DNA of 64,000 nt from NCBI GenBank assembly GCA_963766445.1, contig CAVXZW010000025.1, positions 124,001 through 188,000 on the forward strand, written 5' to 3'. Under the pieces are notes generated by a model. That model did no database searches. It was not told where the DNA came from and saw only the letters and a program-made list of their open reading frames with translations. Shown here one piece after another: positions 27,529 through 36,193 of the stretch. Source of the stretch: JAICYJ01 sp963766445. Its GTDB lineage: Bacteria; Actinomycetota; Thermoleophilia; Gaiellales; JAICJC01. Each line of letters opens with the position of its first letter. Position 1 is the stretch's first letter. The translations under genes were made by a program, and so were the position numbers.

Positions 27529-28498
27529 GTGCGGCCCTTCTTCATCGTCGGCTGTGACCGGTCCGGCACGACCATGCTGCGGCTGATCCTGGACCGCAGC
27601 GACGACGTCGCGATCCCGACCGAGTCGATGTTCATCGCCGACATGGCCGCCATCCGATCACGGTTCGGCGACCTGGCCAGCGACGAGCAGTTCGACCGGC
27701 TGGCGGAGGCAGTATGGCGACATCCGAAGGTGCGGGAGTGGCGGCTGGAGGGAGCGCCGCCGCCGCGAGACGGGCCGCAGCGGCGGTGCTGCCTACCGAG
27801 CCGCGCTGGAGGCGCCCTACCTGGCCTACGCGACGCAGCACGGGAAGCCCGGATGGGGCGACAAGACGCCGTACTACATCGGCCACATCGACGAGCTGCG
27901 CCGGGTGTTTCCGGAGGCGCGGATCGTGAACCTGGTGCGCGACGGCCGGGACGTGGCGCTGTCGCTGCTGCGGGTGCCGTTCGGCCCTGCCAACGTGTGG
28001 GCGGCGGCGCGCCAGTGGCGGGACGCGGTCGACGCCGGGGAGCGGGCCGGCGAGCGGCTGGGCGTCGACCTGCTGACGGTGCGCTACGAGCATCTGGTGG
28101 CCGCCCCGGAGACGGCGATTCCAGCCGTGTGCGAGTTCCTGGAGATCGGCTACCGGCCCGAGATGCTGGCGATCGAGGAGTCGCCGCCGGAGCTGATCGC
28201 GGCCGGACAGGAAGCATGGTTCCGCGAGCTCTACGGCGGCATCAGCGCCAACTCGGTGGGCAAGTGGCGGAGGCAGATGTCACGCTCCGACATCGCGCTG
28301 TTCGAGTCGATCGCAGGCGCCGAGCTCGAGCGCCACGGGTATCAGACCGGCCTGGGCAGCAGGCCGCCACACGTCCCCGCGGCCGCCTACCTGGCGCACA
28401 ACTGGTCGGTGAAGCTGTGGCACTTCACGGTGCTGCACGTGTGGCGCGAGCGCGGGCGCGAGGTGCCCTACCTGGTGCGACGGAGGCTGTCTAAGTGA
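27529..28498 (+). CDS. PAPS-dependent sulfotransferase (frameshifted)
   Basis: A protein of about 322 residues with the 5'-phosphosulfate loop FFIVGCDRSGTTMLRLIL at the very N-terminus and the 3'-phosphate segment NLVRDGRDVALSLLR, followed by VGKWRRQMSRSDIALFE as the usual G-x-W-R late motif. The family moves sulfate from PAPS to hydroxyl groups of glycans or lipids. APS kinase for PAPS is encoded at 14237. The frame is disrupted near 27740-27790 (probably two indels). It converges with the GT2 gene and overlaps it by 8 bp. Confidence 0.8.
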
Positions 28499-29636
28499 TG
28501 CGGGAGCCGGCCGCCTTGTCCCAGGTGGCGGGGACGCCGCGGCGCAGGTAGCCGGTCAGCGCGATCACCGTGGCCAGGGTCACCAGCAGGTAGTAGTGCA
28601 GCACCCGCAGCGGGCGGAAACGGCCGCCGGTGACGATCGACAGCGCGGCCATCGCCAGCCCGGCCAACTGCAGCGCCAACACGGCCGCATAGATCCATCC
28701 CTGCGTGGCCAGCAGCGCACTTGTGACCAGCAGCACGATGTGCAGCGGCCCGCTCCAGTAGCGCAGCAGGCGGTGCGAGACGAGCTCGATCCAGTAGGTC
28801 AGCCCCAGCCTGCGCAGGCCGAACATGTGCCCGCGGAACAGCATCAGCCAGGCGTGCTCGAACATGCGCACCTTGCGGCGGAACTCGTCCTCGATGTCGG
28901 TGGTCATGCTCTCGACGCCGCGCGCGCAGGGCTCGTAGACGGCCCGGTAGCCGTTCTGCACCATCAGGTACGGGAAGGACATGTCGTGGCCGAAGCGGGG
29001 GTCGACCTCGCGGTAGGCCTCACGGCGGACGGCGTAGATGGCGCCGTTTGAGCCGGTGATCGAGTGCAGCCGCGACTCTCGCTCGCGCAGCCACATCTCG
29101 TAGCGCCAGTAGAGGCCCTCCTGGTTGGTGCCGCCCTCCGGGTTGACCAGGCGCACGAAGCCGCAGACCATCCCCACGCGCGGGTCGGCGAACGGCTTCA
29201 CGATCTCGAGCAGGGCGTCGGCGTCCCAGCGGACGTTGGCGTCGCCAAAGGCCACCACCTCGCCGGTGGTCTCGCGCACGGCCCGATCCTGGGCGGCGAC
29301 CTTGCCGCCGCGGTCGCAGACCAGCAGGCGCACGCCGCGGTCGGCGTAGCGGCGGACGATCTCGTGGGTGGCGTCGGTGGAGGCGTCGGAGGTGACGAGG
29401 ATCTCGAGCCGGTCGCGCGGGTAGTCGAGCTGAAGGGCGTTCTCGAGCTTGGCCTCGATCACGTCCTGCTCGTTGTAAGCGGGGATGATCAGGCTGACCG
29501 TGGGCAGCACGTCGGCCTTGGCCACCGGCCAGGGACGCAGGCGCGACCAGGCGGCCACAAACAGCGGGTAGCCGAGGTGCGTCCAGACCAGCGCAGCCAG
29601 CGAGGCCCAGAACAGGATCTGGAGCAGGAGGATCAC
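28491..29636 (-). CDS. Membrane-bound family 2 glycosyltransferase
   Basis: An intact 381-residue processive-type GT2: N-terminal membrane segment (2-22), then TVSLIIPAYNEQDVIEAKLE, VTSDASTDATHEI (DxS/DxD), GDANVRW, TGSNGAIYAVRREAY and the late FRRKVRMFEHAW (QxxRW-like position), and three or four C-terminal membrane segments. This build is shared by hyaluronan/chitin-synthase-like enzymes and EPS transferases. TATGAT lies 6 nt before GTG 29636. Confidence 0.8.
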   Translation of the reverse strand: MILLLQILFWASLAALVWTHLGYPLFVAAWSRLRPWPVAKADVLPTVSLIIPAYNEQDVIEAKLENALQLDYPRDRLEILVTSDASTDATHEIVRRYADRGVRLLVCDRGGKVAAQDRAVRETTGEVVAFGDANVRWDADALLEIVKPFADPRVGMVCGFVRLVNPEGGTNQEGLYWRYEMWLRERESRLHSITGSNGAIYAVRREAYREVDPRFGHDMSFPYLMVQNGYRAVYEPCARGVESMTTDIEDEFRRKVRMFEHAWLMLFRGHMFGLRRLGLTYWIELVSHRLLRYWSGPLHIVLLVTSALLATQGWIYAAVLALQLAGLAMAALSIVTGGRFRPLRVLHYYLLVTLATVIALTGYLRRGVPATWDKAAGSRIT

Positions 29637-29642
29637 GGACGA

Positions 29643-29648
29643 ATCATA
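29643..29648 (-). promoter_or_regulatory. -10 box for the membrane GT2 gene
   Basis: TATGAT on the minus strand ends 6 nt before GTG 29636, within the 15 bp gap after the stop of the upstream gene. Confidence 0.45.
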
Positions 29649-29651
29649 GGA

Positions 29652-30614
29652 TCAGCCGTCCGCGGCGACCGCCGCAGGCCGGCGGTAGGCGGGGAAGTAC
29701 GCCTCGGCGGGATCGGCGCCGGCCCGCTCGGAGAGGCGGCGGTAGGCAGCCTGGTCGTGGATCGCCGAGCCCACGTAGTAGGGGGCGCGGCCGGGGCCGA
29801 ATGAGCACTTGAAGTCATGCAGGGCGTCGCCCTCGCGCAGGCCGCCGCCCAGGTTCAGGACGGCAAGGCCGCTGTTGCGGGCGATCCGCATGGCCTCGTA
29901 GATGACGAGGTTGGTGGCGGCGCTGCGGCGGCCCTCGTCGGTGGAGGCCGACAGGAAGTAGTGCATGGCGCCTGCGCCGCACAGGAACAGGGCGGCGGCG
30001 GAGCCGGCGTCCAGCATCAGCAGGCCGTCGCCGAGCGCGTCCAGGGCCTCGAAGTAGGCGAGCGGGAACAGGTAACCGCCGGCCGCGCCGAGGCCGCGCA
30101 TGGCGTCGCTGTAGAGACCCCAGAAACGCTCCAGGTCGCGGCCGGCGCTGACCGTGACGCCACGGCGGATCGCCTTTCGCAGCTTGTTGCGGGCCTGCGG
30201 CACCATCCGGCGCACCAGCTCGTCGTCGTCGCCGTCCAGGTCGAGCACGATCATCTCCTGGACGCGGGTCAGGGCCACGTCGTCGCCGGCGTAGCGCTGG
30301 TTCTGGCGCACCGGGTGGAAGCGGGTGAACTCGGAGACGACGCCGCGCTCGCTGCAGGCGGCGCGGAAGGCCGCGCGCCAGTCGCCGGCGGCGGAGGGGC
30401 CGGCGAAGCCGTAGGCGCTGGTCAGGTCGCAGCGACCGTCGGGCAGTTGGCGCACGAGGAACGGGTACAGCACGCCGTCATGGGAGAACACGGCCGGTTC
30501 CGCATGCTCGGCCAGGGCTGCGGCGGCCAGGAACTCGGGGCGGTAGTAGGGATCGCCGTCGCCCAGGCGACGCCACTCGTCGGCGTACTCGGCCGGCGAC
30601 AGCCAGCCGCTCAC
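29652..30614 (-). CDS. FemAB/GNAT-fold acyl- or aminoacyltransferase
   Basis: An intact protein of about 320 residues related to the FemAB-like GNAT families found in exopolysaccharide clusters. Seen are FTRFHPVRQNQRYAG, VPQARNKLRKAIRRGVTV (the NxxRK-x-xx-G motif preceding the catalytic domain), AMHYFLSASTDEGRRSAATN and the late LNLGGGLREGDALHDFKCSFG, a typical GNAT-2/FemAB end. Such proteins add aminoacyl or acyl groups to glycans or lipid precursors. GTG 30614 overlaps the upstream phosphoglycosyl transferase stop (GTGA). Confidence 0.7.
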   Translation of the reverse strand: MSGWLSPAEYADEWRRLGDGDPYYRPEFLAAAALAEHAEPAVFSHDGVLYPFLVRQLPDGRCDLTSAYGFAGPSAAGDWRAAFRAACSERGVVSEFTRFHPVRQNQRYAGDDVALTRVQEMIVLDLDGDDDELVRRMVPQARNKLRKAIRRGVTVSAGRDLERFWGLYSDAMRGLGAAGGYLFPLAYFEALDALGDGLLMLDAGSAAALFLCGAGAMHYFLSASTDEGRRSAATNLVIYEAMRIARNSGLAVLNLGGGLREGDALHDFKCSFGPGRAPYYVGSAIHDQAAYRRLSERAGADPAEAYFPAYRRPAAVAADG

Positions 30615-31246
30615 GCGGGGAACCCGTCCGGAGGCACGTCCTCGACCCACTGCTCGCTCTCGTTCTCGGCGTCGAAGCCGTGGCGGAACAGGACGACGGG
30701 AACGGTGCGCAGCAGCAGGCGCAGGTCGCCGGACAGGGTGATGTCGCGAACGTACCGTTGGTCCATCTCGATCATCTGCGACCGGCGCAGGGTGTTGCGG
30801 CCGGAGACGCCGGGCAGGTGGCTGAGGCCGGGGCGGACGGCCAGCGTTTCCAGGTAGTGGCTGCGGTAGCGGTCGATCAGCTCACGCGGCTTGGGTCGCG
30901 GGCCGACCAGCGACATGTCCCCCCGGATCACGTTCCAGAGCTGCGGCAGCTCGTCCAGCGAGGAGGCGCGCAGCCACTTGCCGAGCGGGGTGATGCGGGG
31001 GTCGTTGCGCTCGAACCAGAGGCCGGCGCCCTGGGTGGACGCGCCGCGGATCATGGTGCGGAACTTGTAGATGGTGAAGTCGCGGTCGTCGCGGCCGACG
31101 CGCTGCTGGGTGAACAGGATCGGGCGGCCCTGGGTGCGCCACAGGGCGACGGCGATGGCGCCCATCACGGGTGCGGTGACGACGGCCATCAGGCCGGCGC
31201 CGGTCACGTCCAGCGCTCGCTTGCCCACGCGTGAGTAGAGCCCCAT
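30611..31246 (-). CDS. Initiating phosphoglycosyl transferase (bacterial sugar transferase)
   Basis: An intact 211-residue short (PglC/WcaJ-C-terminal type) monotopic phosphoglycosyl transferase. Hallmarks in order: KRALDVTGAG with the re-entrant helix, FTQQRVGRDDRDFTIYKFRTM, ASSLDELPQLWNVIRGDMS (the DE catalytic pair), LVGPRP and VRPGLSHLPGVSGRNTL. It moves a sugar-1-phosphate to undecaprenyl phosphate, the first committed step of surface-glycan assembly. TAGAAT lies 8 nt before ATG 31246. Confidence 0.9.
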   Translation of the reverse strand: MGLYSRVGKRALDVTGAGLMAVVTAPVMGAIAVALWRTQGRPILFTQQRVGRDDRDFTIYKFRTMIRGASTQGAGLWFERNDPRITPLGKWLRASSLDELPQLWNVIRGDMSLVGPRPKPRELIDRYRSHYLETLAVRPGLSHLPGVSGRNTLRRSQMIEMDQRYVRDITLSGDLRLLLRTVPVVLFRHGFDAENESEQWVEDVPPDGFPA

Positions 31247-31254
31247 GGCCGGGG

Positions 31255-31260
31255 ATTCTA
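31255..31260 (-). promoter_or_regulatory. -10 box for the phosphoglycosyl transferase operon
   Basis: TAGAAT on the minus strand ends 8 nt before ATG 31246. Confidence 0.5.
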
Positions 31261-31267
31261 GGGATGG

Positions 31268-32344
31268 TCAGCTGCGGCCGGCGCCGCCCACCAGCTCACG
31301 GTAGAGCTCGATGTGGAGGCGGGCGGAGGCGTCCCAGGTGAGGGTGTCGCGGGCGCAGCGCGCGCCGGCGCGGGCCTCGGCCATGGCGGCCGGGTCGTCG
31401 AGCAGCTCGCGCACGGCGGCCGCCATCGCCTCCACGTCGCCGGCGGGGACGACCCGCCCGGCGCCGAAGCGGCGCACGTTCTCGCCCAGGCCGCCGACGT
31501 CGTAGGCGACGGCCGGGACGCCCGCGCCGAGGGCGCGGAGCAGCGTGCCGGACTGGTCGAGGCCGGGCTTGTAGGGGAAGATGGCGAGGGTGGCGTCGCC
31601 GTAGGCGCGGTCGACCTCGCTCTGGGGCAGGTAGCCGAGGCGCCACTCGGCCAGCTCGCCGGCGCGGCGCTGATAGTCCTCGACCGGCTCCATCGGGTCG
31701 CCCGCGACGAGCAGCCTGCCGCCCTCGACCAGGCGGGTCACCTCGATCGCGTCGTCGATGCCCTTGTAGGGGCGGATCAGGCCGAAGCAGAGCAGGGTGC
31801 GGCCGTCGTCGGTGCGCGGCGGGTCGGAGCGGATGATCGGGTGCGGGATGACGCGCAGCTTGTGGTCGGGGACGCCCTGGGCTGCGAGGGCGTCACGGCC
31901 GGACTCGGAGTGTGCAACCACGCGCTGGAAGCGGCGGTAGAGCGCGTCCCAGACGCCCTTCTTGGAGGAGGTGCGGCGCTGCGCGTTGTCGTGGGCGGTG
32001 TAGACGAGCGGGGCGCGGCTGCGCAGGAGCACGCGGTCGACCTCGGGGATGGAGAGCCACTGGACGTGCACGACGTCGGGGTGGCGGAGCGCCAGCTGGG
32101 CCAGGCCGAAGGGATGCTCGGCGACCTTCAGCGGCACGCGCAGGCGCGAGCGGCCGAACAGCCGGGCCGAAAGCGGGTAGAAGACCAGGCTGCGGCGATA
32201 GCCCTCGGGGTCGGGCATCTGCCCGAAGCGGAAGCGGGTGGTGACCAGCTCCACGTCCTCGCCGCGCGCGGCCAGGGCCGAGCACAGGTAATGGTCGTAG
32301 TCGGGGCCGCCGAAGCCGGGCGGGTTGGCGATGACGATGCGCAC
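31268..32344 (-). CDS. Family 4 glycosyltransferase
   Basis: An intact 358-residue GT-B enzyme: ANPPGFGGPDYDHYLCSALA at the N-terminus, VVHVQWLSIPEVDRVLL and LVYTAHDN in the acceptor domain, then VIPHPIIRSDPP, LCFGLIRPYKGIDDAIE and FPYKPGLDQSGTLLRALGAG in the donor domain, with the late acidic residue in place of the classical E-x7-E. A GT4 mannosyl- or rhamnosyl-type transferase for the same glycan is likely. TAGCCT lies 6 nt before GTG 32344. Confidence 0.8.
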   Translation of the reverse strand: MRIVIANPPGFGGPDYDHYLCSALAARGEDVELVTTRFRFGQMPDPEGYRRSLVFYPLSARLFGRSRLRVPLKVAEHPFGLAQLALRHPDVVHVQWLSIPEVDRVLLRSRAPLVYTAHDNAQRRTSSKKGVWDALYRRFQRVVAHSESGRDALAAQGVPDHKLRVIPHPIIRSDPPRTDDGRTLLCFGLIRPYKGIDDAIEVTRLVEGGRLLVAGDPMEPVEDYQRRAGELAEWRLGYLPQSEVDRAYGDATLAIFPYKPGLDQSGTLLRALGAGVPAVAYDVGGLGENVRRFGAGRVVPAGDVEAMAAAVRELLDDPAAMAEARAGARCARDTLTWDASARLHIELYRELVGGAGRS

Positions 32345-32350
32345 CGGCGC

Positions 32351-32356
32351 AGGCTA
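32351..32356 (-). promoter_or_regulatory. -10 box for the GT4 gene
   Basis: TAGCCT on the minus strand ends 6 nt before GTG 32344. Confidence 0.5.
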
Positions 32357-32441
32357 CCGGCCGGGACGATGCCGGTGAACCACACGCCGAAGTGCGGTTA
32401 ACCCCATGGTCACGCGGACGCTGGGCGGAGATGATGCACGC

Positions 32442-32834
32442 ATGGACACCATCACTGACACCCATGATCTGATCATCGTCGGCGGCGGCGCCGCGGTGGT
32501 CGAATCCGCCACGATCGCACGCCTCAACGGACTCCACCCGATGGTGGTGCCGATGATCCCGACCCGCCTCGACTTGCTGCACCGCCCCCTCCGCGTTTGG
32601 GACGGGGATAGGGAGCTACGCGGCCGCGCGGTCGTGATCGCCGCGGACGACGGCCCTCTCCCGGCCGTGTACCGCGACTGGCTGGCGCACGACAAGTACG
32701 GCAACCTGCTGACCGAAGAGGACTCGACGCGGACCAACGTCGAGGGCGTGTTCGCAGCCGGCGGCGAGGCCGCGCGCGAAGCGCTTCGGTGGCTGGGTGC
32801 CACGGAGGCAGCGACCCAGCCGGTCGCCGCTTGA
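32442..32834 (+). CDS. Miniature thioredoxin-reductase-like protein (internal deletions)
   Basis: An open, undisrupted 130-residue frame that carries three separate landmarks of thioredoxin reductase in the correct order: an N-terminal FAD-loop-like LIIVGGGAAVVESATIAR, RPLRVWDGDRELRGRAVVIA (the strand before the usual ATGA) and STRTNVEGVFAAGG (the FAD pyrophosphate end, normally TxVxGVFAAGD). A normal enzyme is 310-330 residues; here the stretch with the CxxC redox pair and the whole NADPH domain are missing. It may be a decayed gene that stayed in frame or a domesticated small protein. ATG 32442 follows GGCGGAG; ATG 32406 is an alternative. A strong hairpin follows. Confidence 0.6.
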   Translation: MDTITDTHDLIIVGGGAAVVESATIARLNGLHPMVVPMIPTRLDLLHRPLRVWDGDRELRGRAVVIAADDGPLPAVYRDWLAHDKYGNLLTEEDSTRTNVEGVFAAGGEAAREALRWLGATEAATQPVAA

Positions 32835-32835
32835 G

Positions 32836-32888
32836 CAGCCGCGCCGGAGGGCCGCCCACTCGGGGTCGGCGCCCCTCCGGTCAGGCTG
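32836..32888 (+). terminator. Hairpin after the miniature reductase gene
   Basis: CCGGAGGG (32844-32851) pairs with CCCTCCGG (32873-32880), and outside it CAGCC (32836-32840) pairs with GGCTG (32884-32888). No T-run follows. Confidence 0.55.
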
Positions 32889-33164
32889 CACATCCGTGAC
32901 GCTCCCGTGACGCGTCCCGAGCCGGCTTTTCGTACCTCCGTGTCATGGGCGGCAACGGTTCGGTGCCGGAATGCCGCGACCGCCGCGTCGTAGTCAAACC
33001 CCGGATTCGGGCGCGACCGAGCGTTCGAGCCAAATCGGTGTCACGGACAGTCGTGACATCTGTCAGGCCGGCCACGCAAACCTGGAACGCCGGCCGGGTC
33101 GGTGTTTGACACCGTGGAGGTGACGAGAGGTGACGGCGGCTCGTTGGATTTCCGACACTCGTCG
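32889..33164. other. Gene-free stretch with short inverted repeats
   Basis: No supported gene. It contains CGTGACGCTCCCGTGACGCG (32897-32916 region), the hairpin GTCACG-gacagt-CGTGAC near 33039-33056 and CGGTGT-ttg-ACACCG at 33100-33114. The same vocabulary of GTCACG/CGTGAC words plus a short GGTGxxxGxCACC-like palindrome recurs at 37722-37852 and 61375-61668. Confidence 0.5.
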
Positions 33165-33656
33165 TTACGCGGCGGTGCCGGAGACGACGCTCCGGGCGAC
33201 GTCCAGCAGCGACGGCATCGGCGGCGGGCCGACCCGGAACGTGCGGGCGCCGATCGCACGGCCGGCCAGCATGTCCGACTCGGCGTCGCCGATCACCAGC
33301 GACCGCCCGAACTCGATCTCCGGGAACGCCGCCCGGGCCTGCTCGAACAGCCCCGTGCCGGGCTTGCGGCAGTCGCAGCTGTCGCGCTCGTGCGGGCACA
33401 CGAAGACGCCGGAGATCGGCAGGTGGGCCATGCGCGCGTTCACGCGGTCGACGTCGTCCAGCGTCATCCGCCCCAGCGCCACCCCGCGCTGGTTGGTCAC
33501 CACCACCACCCGCCAGCCATCGCCCGCCAGCATCCGCACCGCCTGCTCCGCACCATCGAGGAACCGGAACAGCTCCGGCGTCGTGACGTAGTCGCCTTCG
33601 GGCGCCTTCTCGTTGATGGTGCCGTCGCGATCGAGAAACGCGGCGCGGCCGCTCAT
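33165..33656 (-). CDS. gmhB: Heptose bisphosphate 7-phosphatase
   Basis: An intact 163-residue HAD-IIIA phosphatase. It has AAFLDRDGTINEK (DxD nucleophile motif), VVVTNQRGVALG (motif II Thr), the zinc-binding cluster CPHERDSCDCRKP and VIGDAESDMLAG (motif IV). It removes the 7-phosphate from heptose 1,7-bisphosphate between kinase and nucleotidyl transfer. Its ATG overlaps the gmhA stop (ATGA). It is the last gene of the hddA-gmhA-gmhB unit. Confidence 0.85.
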   Translation of the reverse strand: MSGRAAFLDRDGTINEKAPEGDYVTTPELFRFLDGAEQAVRMLAGDGWRVVVVTNQRGVALGRMTLDDVDRVNARMAHLPISGVFVCPHERDSCDCRKPGTGLFEQARAAFPEIEFGRSLVIGDAESDMLAGRAIGARTFRVGPPPMPSLLDVARSVVSGTAA

Positions 33657-34232
33657 TCGCCGAACAGGCTGTGCTCGACCAGCTCGCAGATCGTGTGCAG
33701 CACCAGCATCGTGCCCTCCTGGATCTGCGGCGTCTGCCCGGCCGGGATCGTGAGCAGGTGATCGCACAGCGCGCGCATCCGCTCCGCCCCGCCCTCGCCC
33801 GTCACTCCGATCGTCAGCAACCCCAGCTCGCGCGCGGCCCGCAGCCCCTCCAGCACGTTCTCGGACGTACCGCTGGTGGAGAGCGCGATCGCCGCGCCGC
33901 CGCCGCTTGCCGAACGCGTGCACCTGCCGGGCGAACACCCGGTCGAACCCGTAGTCGTTCGCGATCGCCGTCACCGCCGCCGTGTTGTCGGCCAGCGCCA
34001 GCGCCGGCAACGGCGCCCGGTCGAGCATGTAGCGCCCCGTGAACTCGGCCGCCAGATGCTGGGCGTCCGCGGCGCTGCCGCCGTTGCCGAAGATCAGCAG
34101 CGTGCCGCCGGCGGCGAACCGGGCGGCCAGGTCGCCGGCGGCCGCCGCGATCGCCGCCGCCGTCTCCTCACCTGCCAGAGCCTGCGCCATCGCGGCGTGC
34201 ATCGCCAGCCGCTCGGCCGCCCGCTCAGCCAT
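33653..34232 (-). CDS. gmhA: Sedoheptulose 7-phosphate isomerase (frameshifted)
   Basis: A SIS-domain protein of about 193 residues converting sedoheptulose 7-phosphate to glycero-manno-heptose 7-phosphate. Seen are TLLIFGNGGSAADAQHLAAEF, GRYMLDRAPLPALAL, the expected serine-rich loop around STSGTSENVLEGL in another frame, TGEGGAERMRALC and PQIQEGTMLVLHTIC with the catalytic-type E/H. One indel lies near 33900 in a run of GCC/CGG repeats. ATG 34232 overlaps the upstream kinase stop by 8 bp. Confidence 0.85.
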
Positions 34233-35244
34233 CGCTCATGCTCCAGGTCGTCAGGCCCTCAGGCTCGAACGCGAACTCGCTGACCTGCCCGCCCATCCGT
34301 GTCAGCGCATCGGCCACCCGGTGCTTCTTCTGGAACTCGCAGTAGAACAGCATGTAGCCGCCACCGCCGGCGCCCGTCACCTTCCCGCCCAGCGCGCCGG
34401 CCCGCCGCGCCGCCGCATACGCCTCGTCGATGAAGCCGGTGCTGATCTTGGGCGACATCCGCTTCTTCTGCTTCCAGGCCTCGTGCAGCATGTCGCCGAA
34501 CTCGCGCGGCCGCCGCCGCACCAGCGCGTTCTTCATCTCCATCGCCAGCTGCTTCTGGCTGCGCAGCGCGGCCAGCGTGCCGGCCTCGCCACCCTCGTAG
34601 CGCGCGGTCTGATCCTCGATCACGCCGTCCGAGCGACGCGTGGCGCCGGTGTAGCAGAGCAGCATGTTGTGCTCGAGCTCGTTGACCACGTCCGCGCTCA
34701 CCCGCAGCGGGTTCACGATCACGTGATCCGCGCCGAACTCGATGAAGTTGAACCCGCCGAAGGTGGCCGCGTACTGATCCTGCATGCCGCCCAGCATGCC
34801 CATGTCGACCCGCTCGATGTGGTGCGACATCTGGGCGATCTCGTAGTCGGTCAGCGCCAGGTTGTGGTGCTCCCGCAGCAGGCCGACCAGCGTCACCATC
34901 ACCGTCGAGCTGGAGCCGAGCCCGGACCCGGGCGGGGCGTTCGAGTGCAGGAAGATGTCGTAGCCGGGTGCCGCCGGATCGCCCAGCCGCCGGATCGCCG
35001 CCTTCACGAGGTCAAGCCGGCCGTCGAAGATCGGCGCCTCGTCCACGTTGTAGTTCACGGCCAGACCGAAGTCCGCCGACTCGATCCGCACCTGCCGATC
35101 CCGGCGTGGCCGCAGCAGCCCGTACGCGTAGCGGGCGATCGTCGCGTTCAGCACCAGTCCGCCCTCCCGCTCCGGGAACGGCGGGACGTCGGTGCCGCCG
35201 CCGGCGAAGCTGATTCGAAGGGGTGCGCGGGAGCGGATGTTCAT
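34225..35244 (-). CDS. hddA: D-glycero-D-manno-heptose 7-phosphate kinase (GHMP family)
   Basis: An intact 339-residue GHMP kinase. The N-terminus RSRAPLRISFAGGGTDVPPF, the phosphate loop NAPPGSGLGSSSTVMVTLVG and the C-terminal KVTGAGGGGYMLFYC are the three GHMP motifs in the form found in HddA. It would make heptose 1,7-bisphosphate of the alpha series used for GDP-heptose in surface glycans. Genetic linkage with gmhA and gmhB supports this. A nucleotidyltransferase (hddC) is not in the window. TAGGCT (complement of 35261-35266) is 16 nt before the ATG. Confidence 0.85.
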   Translation of the reverse strand: MNIRSRAPLRISFAGGGTDVPPFPEREGGLVLNATIARYAYGLLRPRRDRQVRIESADFGLAVNYNVDEAPIFDGRLDLVKAAIRRLGDPAAPGYDIFLHSNAPPGSGLGSSSTVMVTLVGLLREHHNLALTDYEIAQMSHHIERVDMGMLGGMQDQYAATFGGFNFIEFGADHVIVNPLRVSADVVNELEHNMLLCYTGATRRSDGVIEDQTARYEGGEAGTLAALRSQKQLAMEMKNALVRRRPREFGDMLHEAWKQKKRMSPKISTGFIDEAYAAARRAGALGGKVTGAGGGGYMLFYCEFQKKHRVADALTRMGGQVSEFAFEPEGLTTWSMSDG

Positions 35245-35260
35245 CGGCGTTTCGCAGCGC

Positions 35261-35276
35261 AGCCTATCGGTAGACT
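35261..35276. promoter_or_regulatory. Divergent promoters (heptose operon minus, chain-length gene plus)
   Basis: TAGGCT on the minus strand (35261-35266) and TAGACT on the plus strand (35271-35276) lie back to back. The plus box is 8 nt from GTG 35285 (leaderless); the minus box leaves a leader of about 9 nt before ATG 35244. Confidence 0.5.
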
Positions 35277-35284
35277 TCCGCGCC

Positions 35285-36193
35285 GTGTCCCAGAACCCCA
35301 GCCCCGACAAGGACGGCGAGGTGCGCCTGTCCGAGTACGCCGGACGCGTCATCCGCAACTGGTACATCGTCCTGGCCACGGTCGTGGTGGCCGTGCTTCT
35401 GGTGGTCCTGCATACGGTCGGTACCGGGAAGCAGTCCCAGGCCCAGGCGACGGTGTTCCTGGGCACGCCGCTGACTCCCACCGGTGGATCGGCCCAGCTG
35501 AACTCGGTGGTGGCCAATCCCACCAGCGCCCAGGCCTACCTGCACACGAGCTCCGTGCTTGACGCCGCCGCCACCAAGGCCGGCATCAAGTCCGGCGCTG
35601 CGCTGCGGAACCACCTCAGCGTGACCGCGCTGCAGAGCACCACCTCCAAGTCCACGGGCGTTACCCCTAACATGCAGATCACGGTGCAGGGCCCCTACGA
35701 CCGCACCTCCGCGCAGGCCGCGGTGCAGTCGCTGGGCGACTCGCTGATCGCGTGGGCCAACAAGTACCAGACGGCGAAGATCGACGCGCTGACCGCCCAG
35801 ATCGCCACCGACAAGGCAACCATCGCCACCCTCCAGCAGACGCTGACGACGGCCCAGAACCAGCTGAAGGGGCTGGGCGGCTCGGGCATGTCGAGCACCG
35901 ACAAGGCGACCGTCTCGGCGGCGCTGCTGTCGACCATCTCCGACACCGGCTCGCGCATCGACGAGATCTCCCTGCAGCTGACCCAGAACCAGATGTTCCA
36001 GGCCAGCGCAAAGGACGTGGAGGCGGCCGGATACGTGCAGACCCCATCCGGCGGCCGCGTTACCGCGTCCAACCGCAAGAGCAGAGTGATCGTGGCCATC
36101 TTCGTGGGCCTGGTCGTAGGCGTGATCCTCGCGCTCCTGTGGGACTCCGTTCGCCGCCGACCGCGCAAGACCGAACCGGCGGCCGCGCCATGA
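35285..36193 (+). CDS. Wzz/chain-length-determinant-type polysaccharide co-polymerase
   Basis: An intact 302-residue protein with two membrane segments (residues 27-45, YIVLATVVVAVLLVVLHTV, and 262-285) that flank an external domain with a coiled coil (AQIATDKATIATLQQTLTTA and onward). A short basic tail (RRRPRKTEP) follows TM2. This is the Wzz/PCP topology used to set glycan chain length or to work with tyrosine kinases; no kinase domain is attached. Start GTG 35285 is fixed by the -10 box. Ends in an ATGA overlap with the next small gene. Confidence 0.7.
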   Translation: MSQNPSPDKDGEVRLSEYAGRVIRNWYIVLATVVVAVLLVVLHTVGTGKQSQAQATVFLGTPLTPTGGSAQLNSVVANPTSAQAYLHTSSVLDAAATKAGIKSGAALRNHLSVTALQSTTSKSTGVTPNMQITVQGPYDRTSAQAAVQSLGDSLIAWANKYQTAKIDALTAQIATDKATIATLQQTLTTAQNQLKGLGGSGMSSTDKATVSAALLSTISDTGSRIDEISLQLTQNQMFQASAKDVEAAGYVQTPSGGRVTASNRKSRVIVAIFVGLVVGVILALLWDSVRRRPRKTEPAAAP

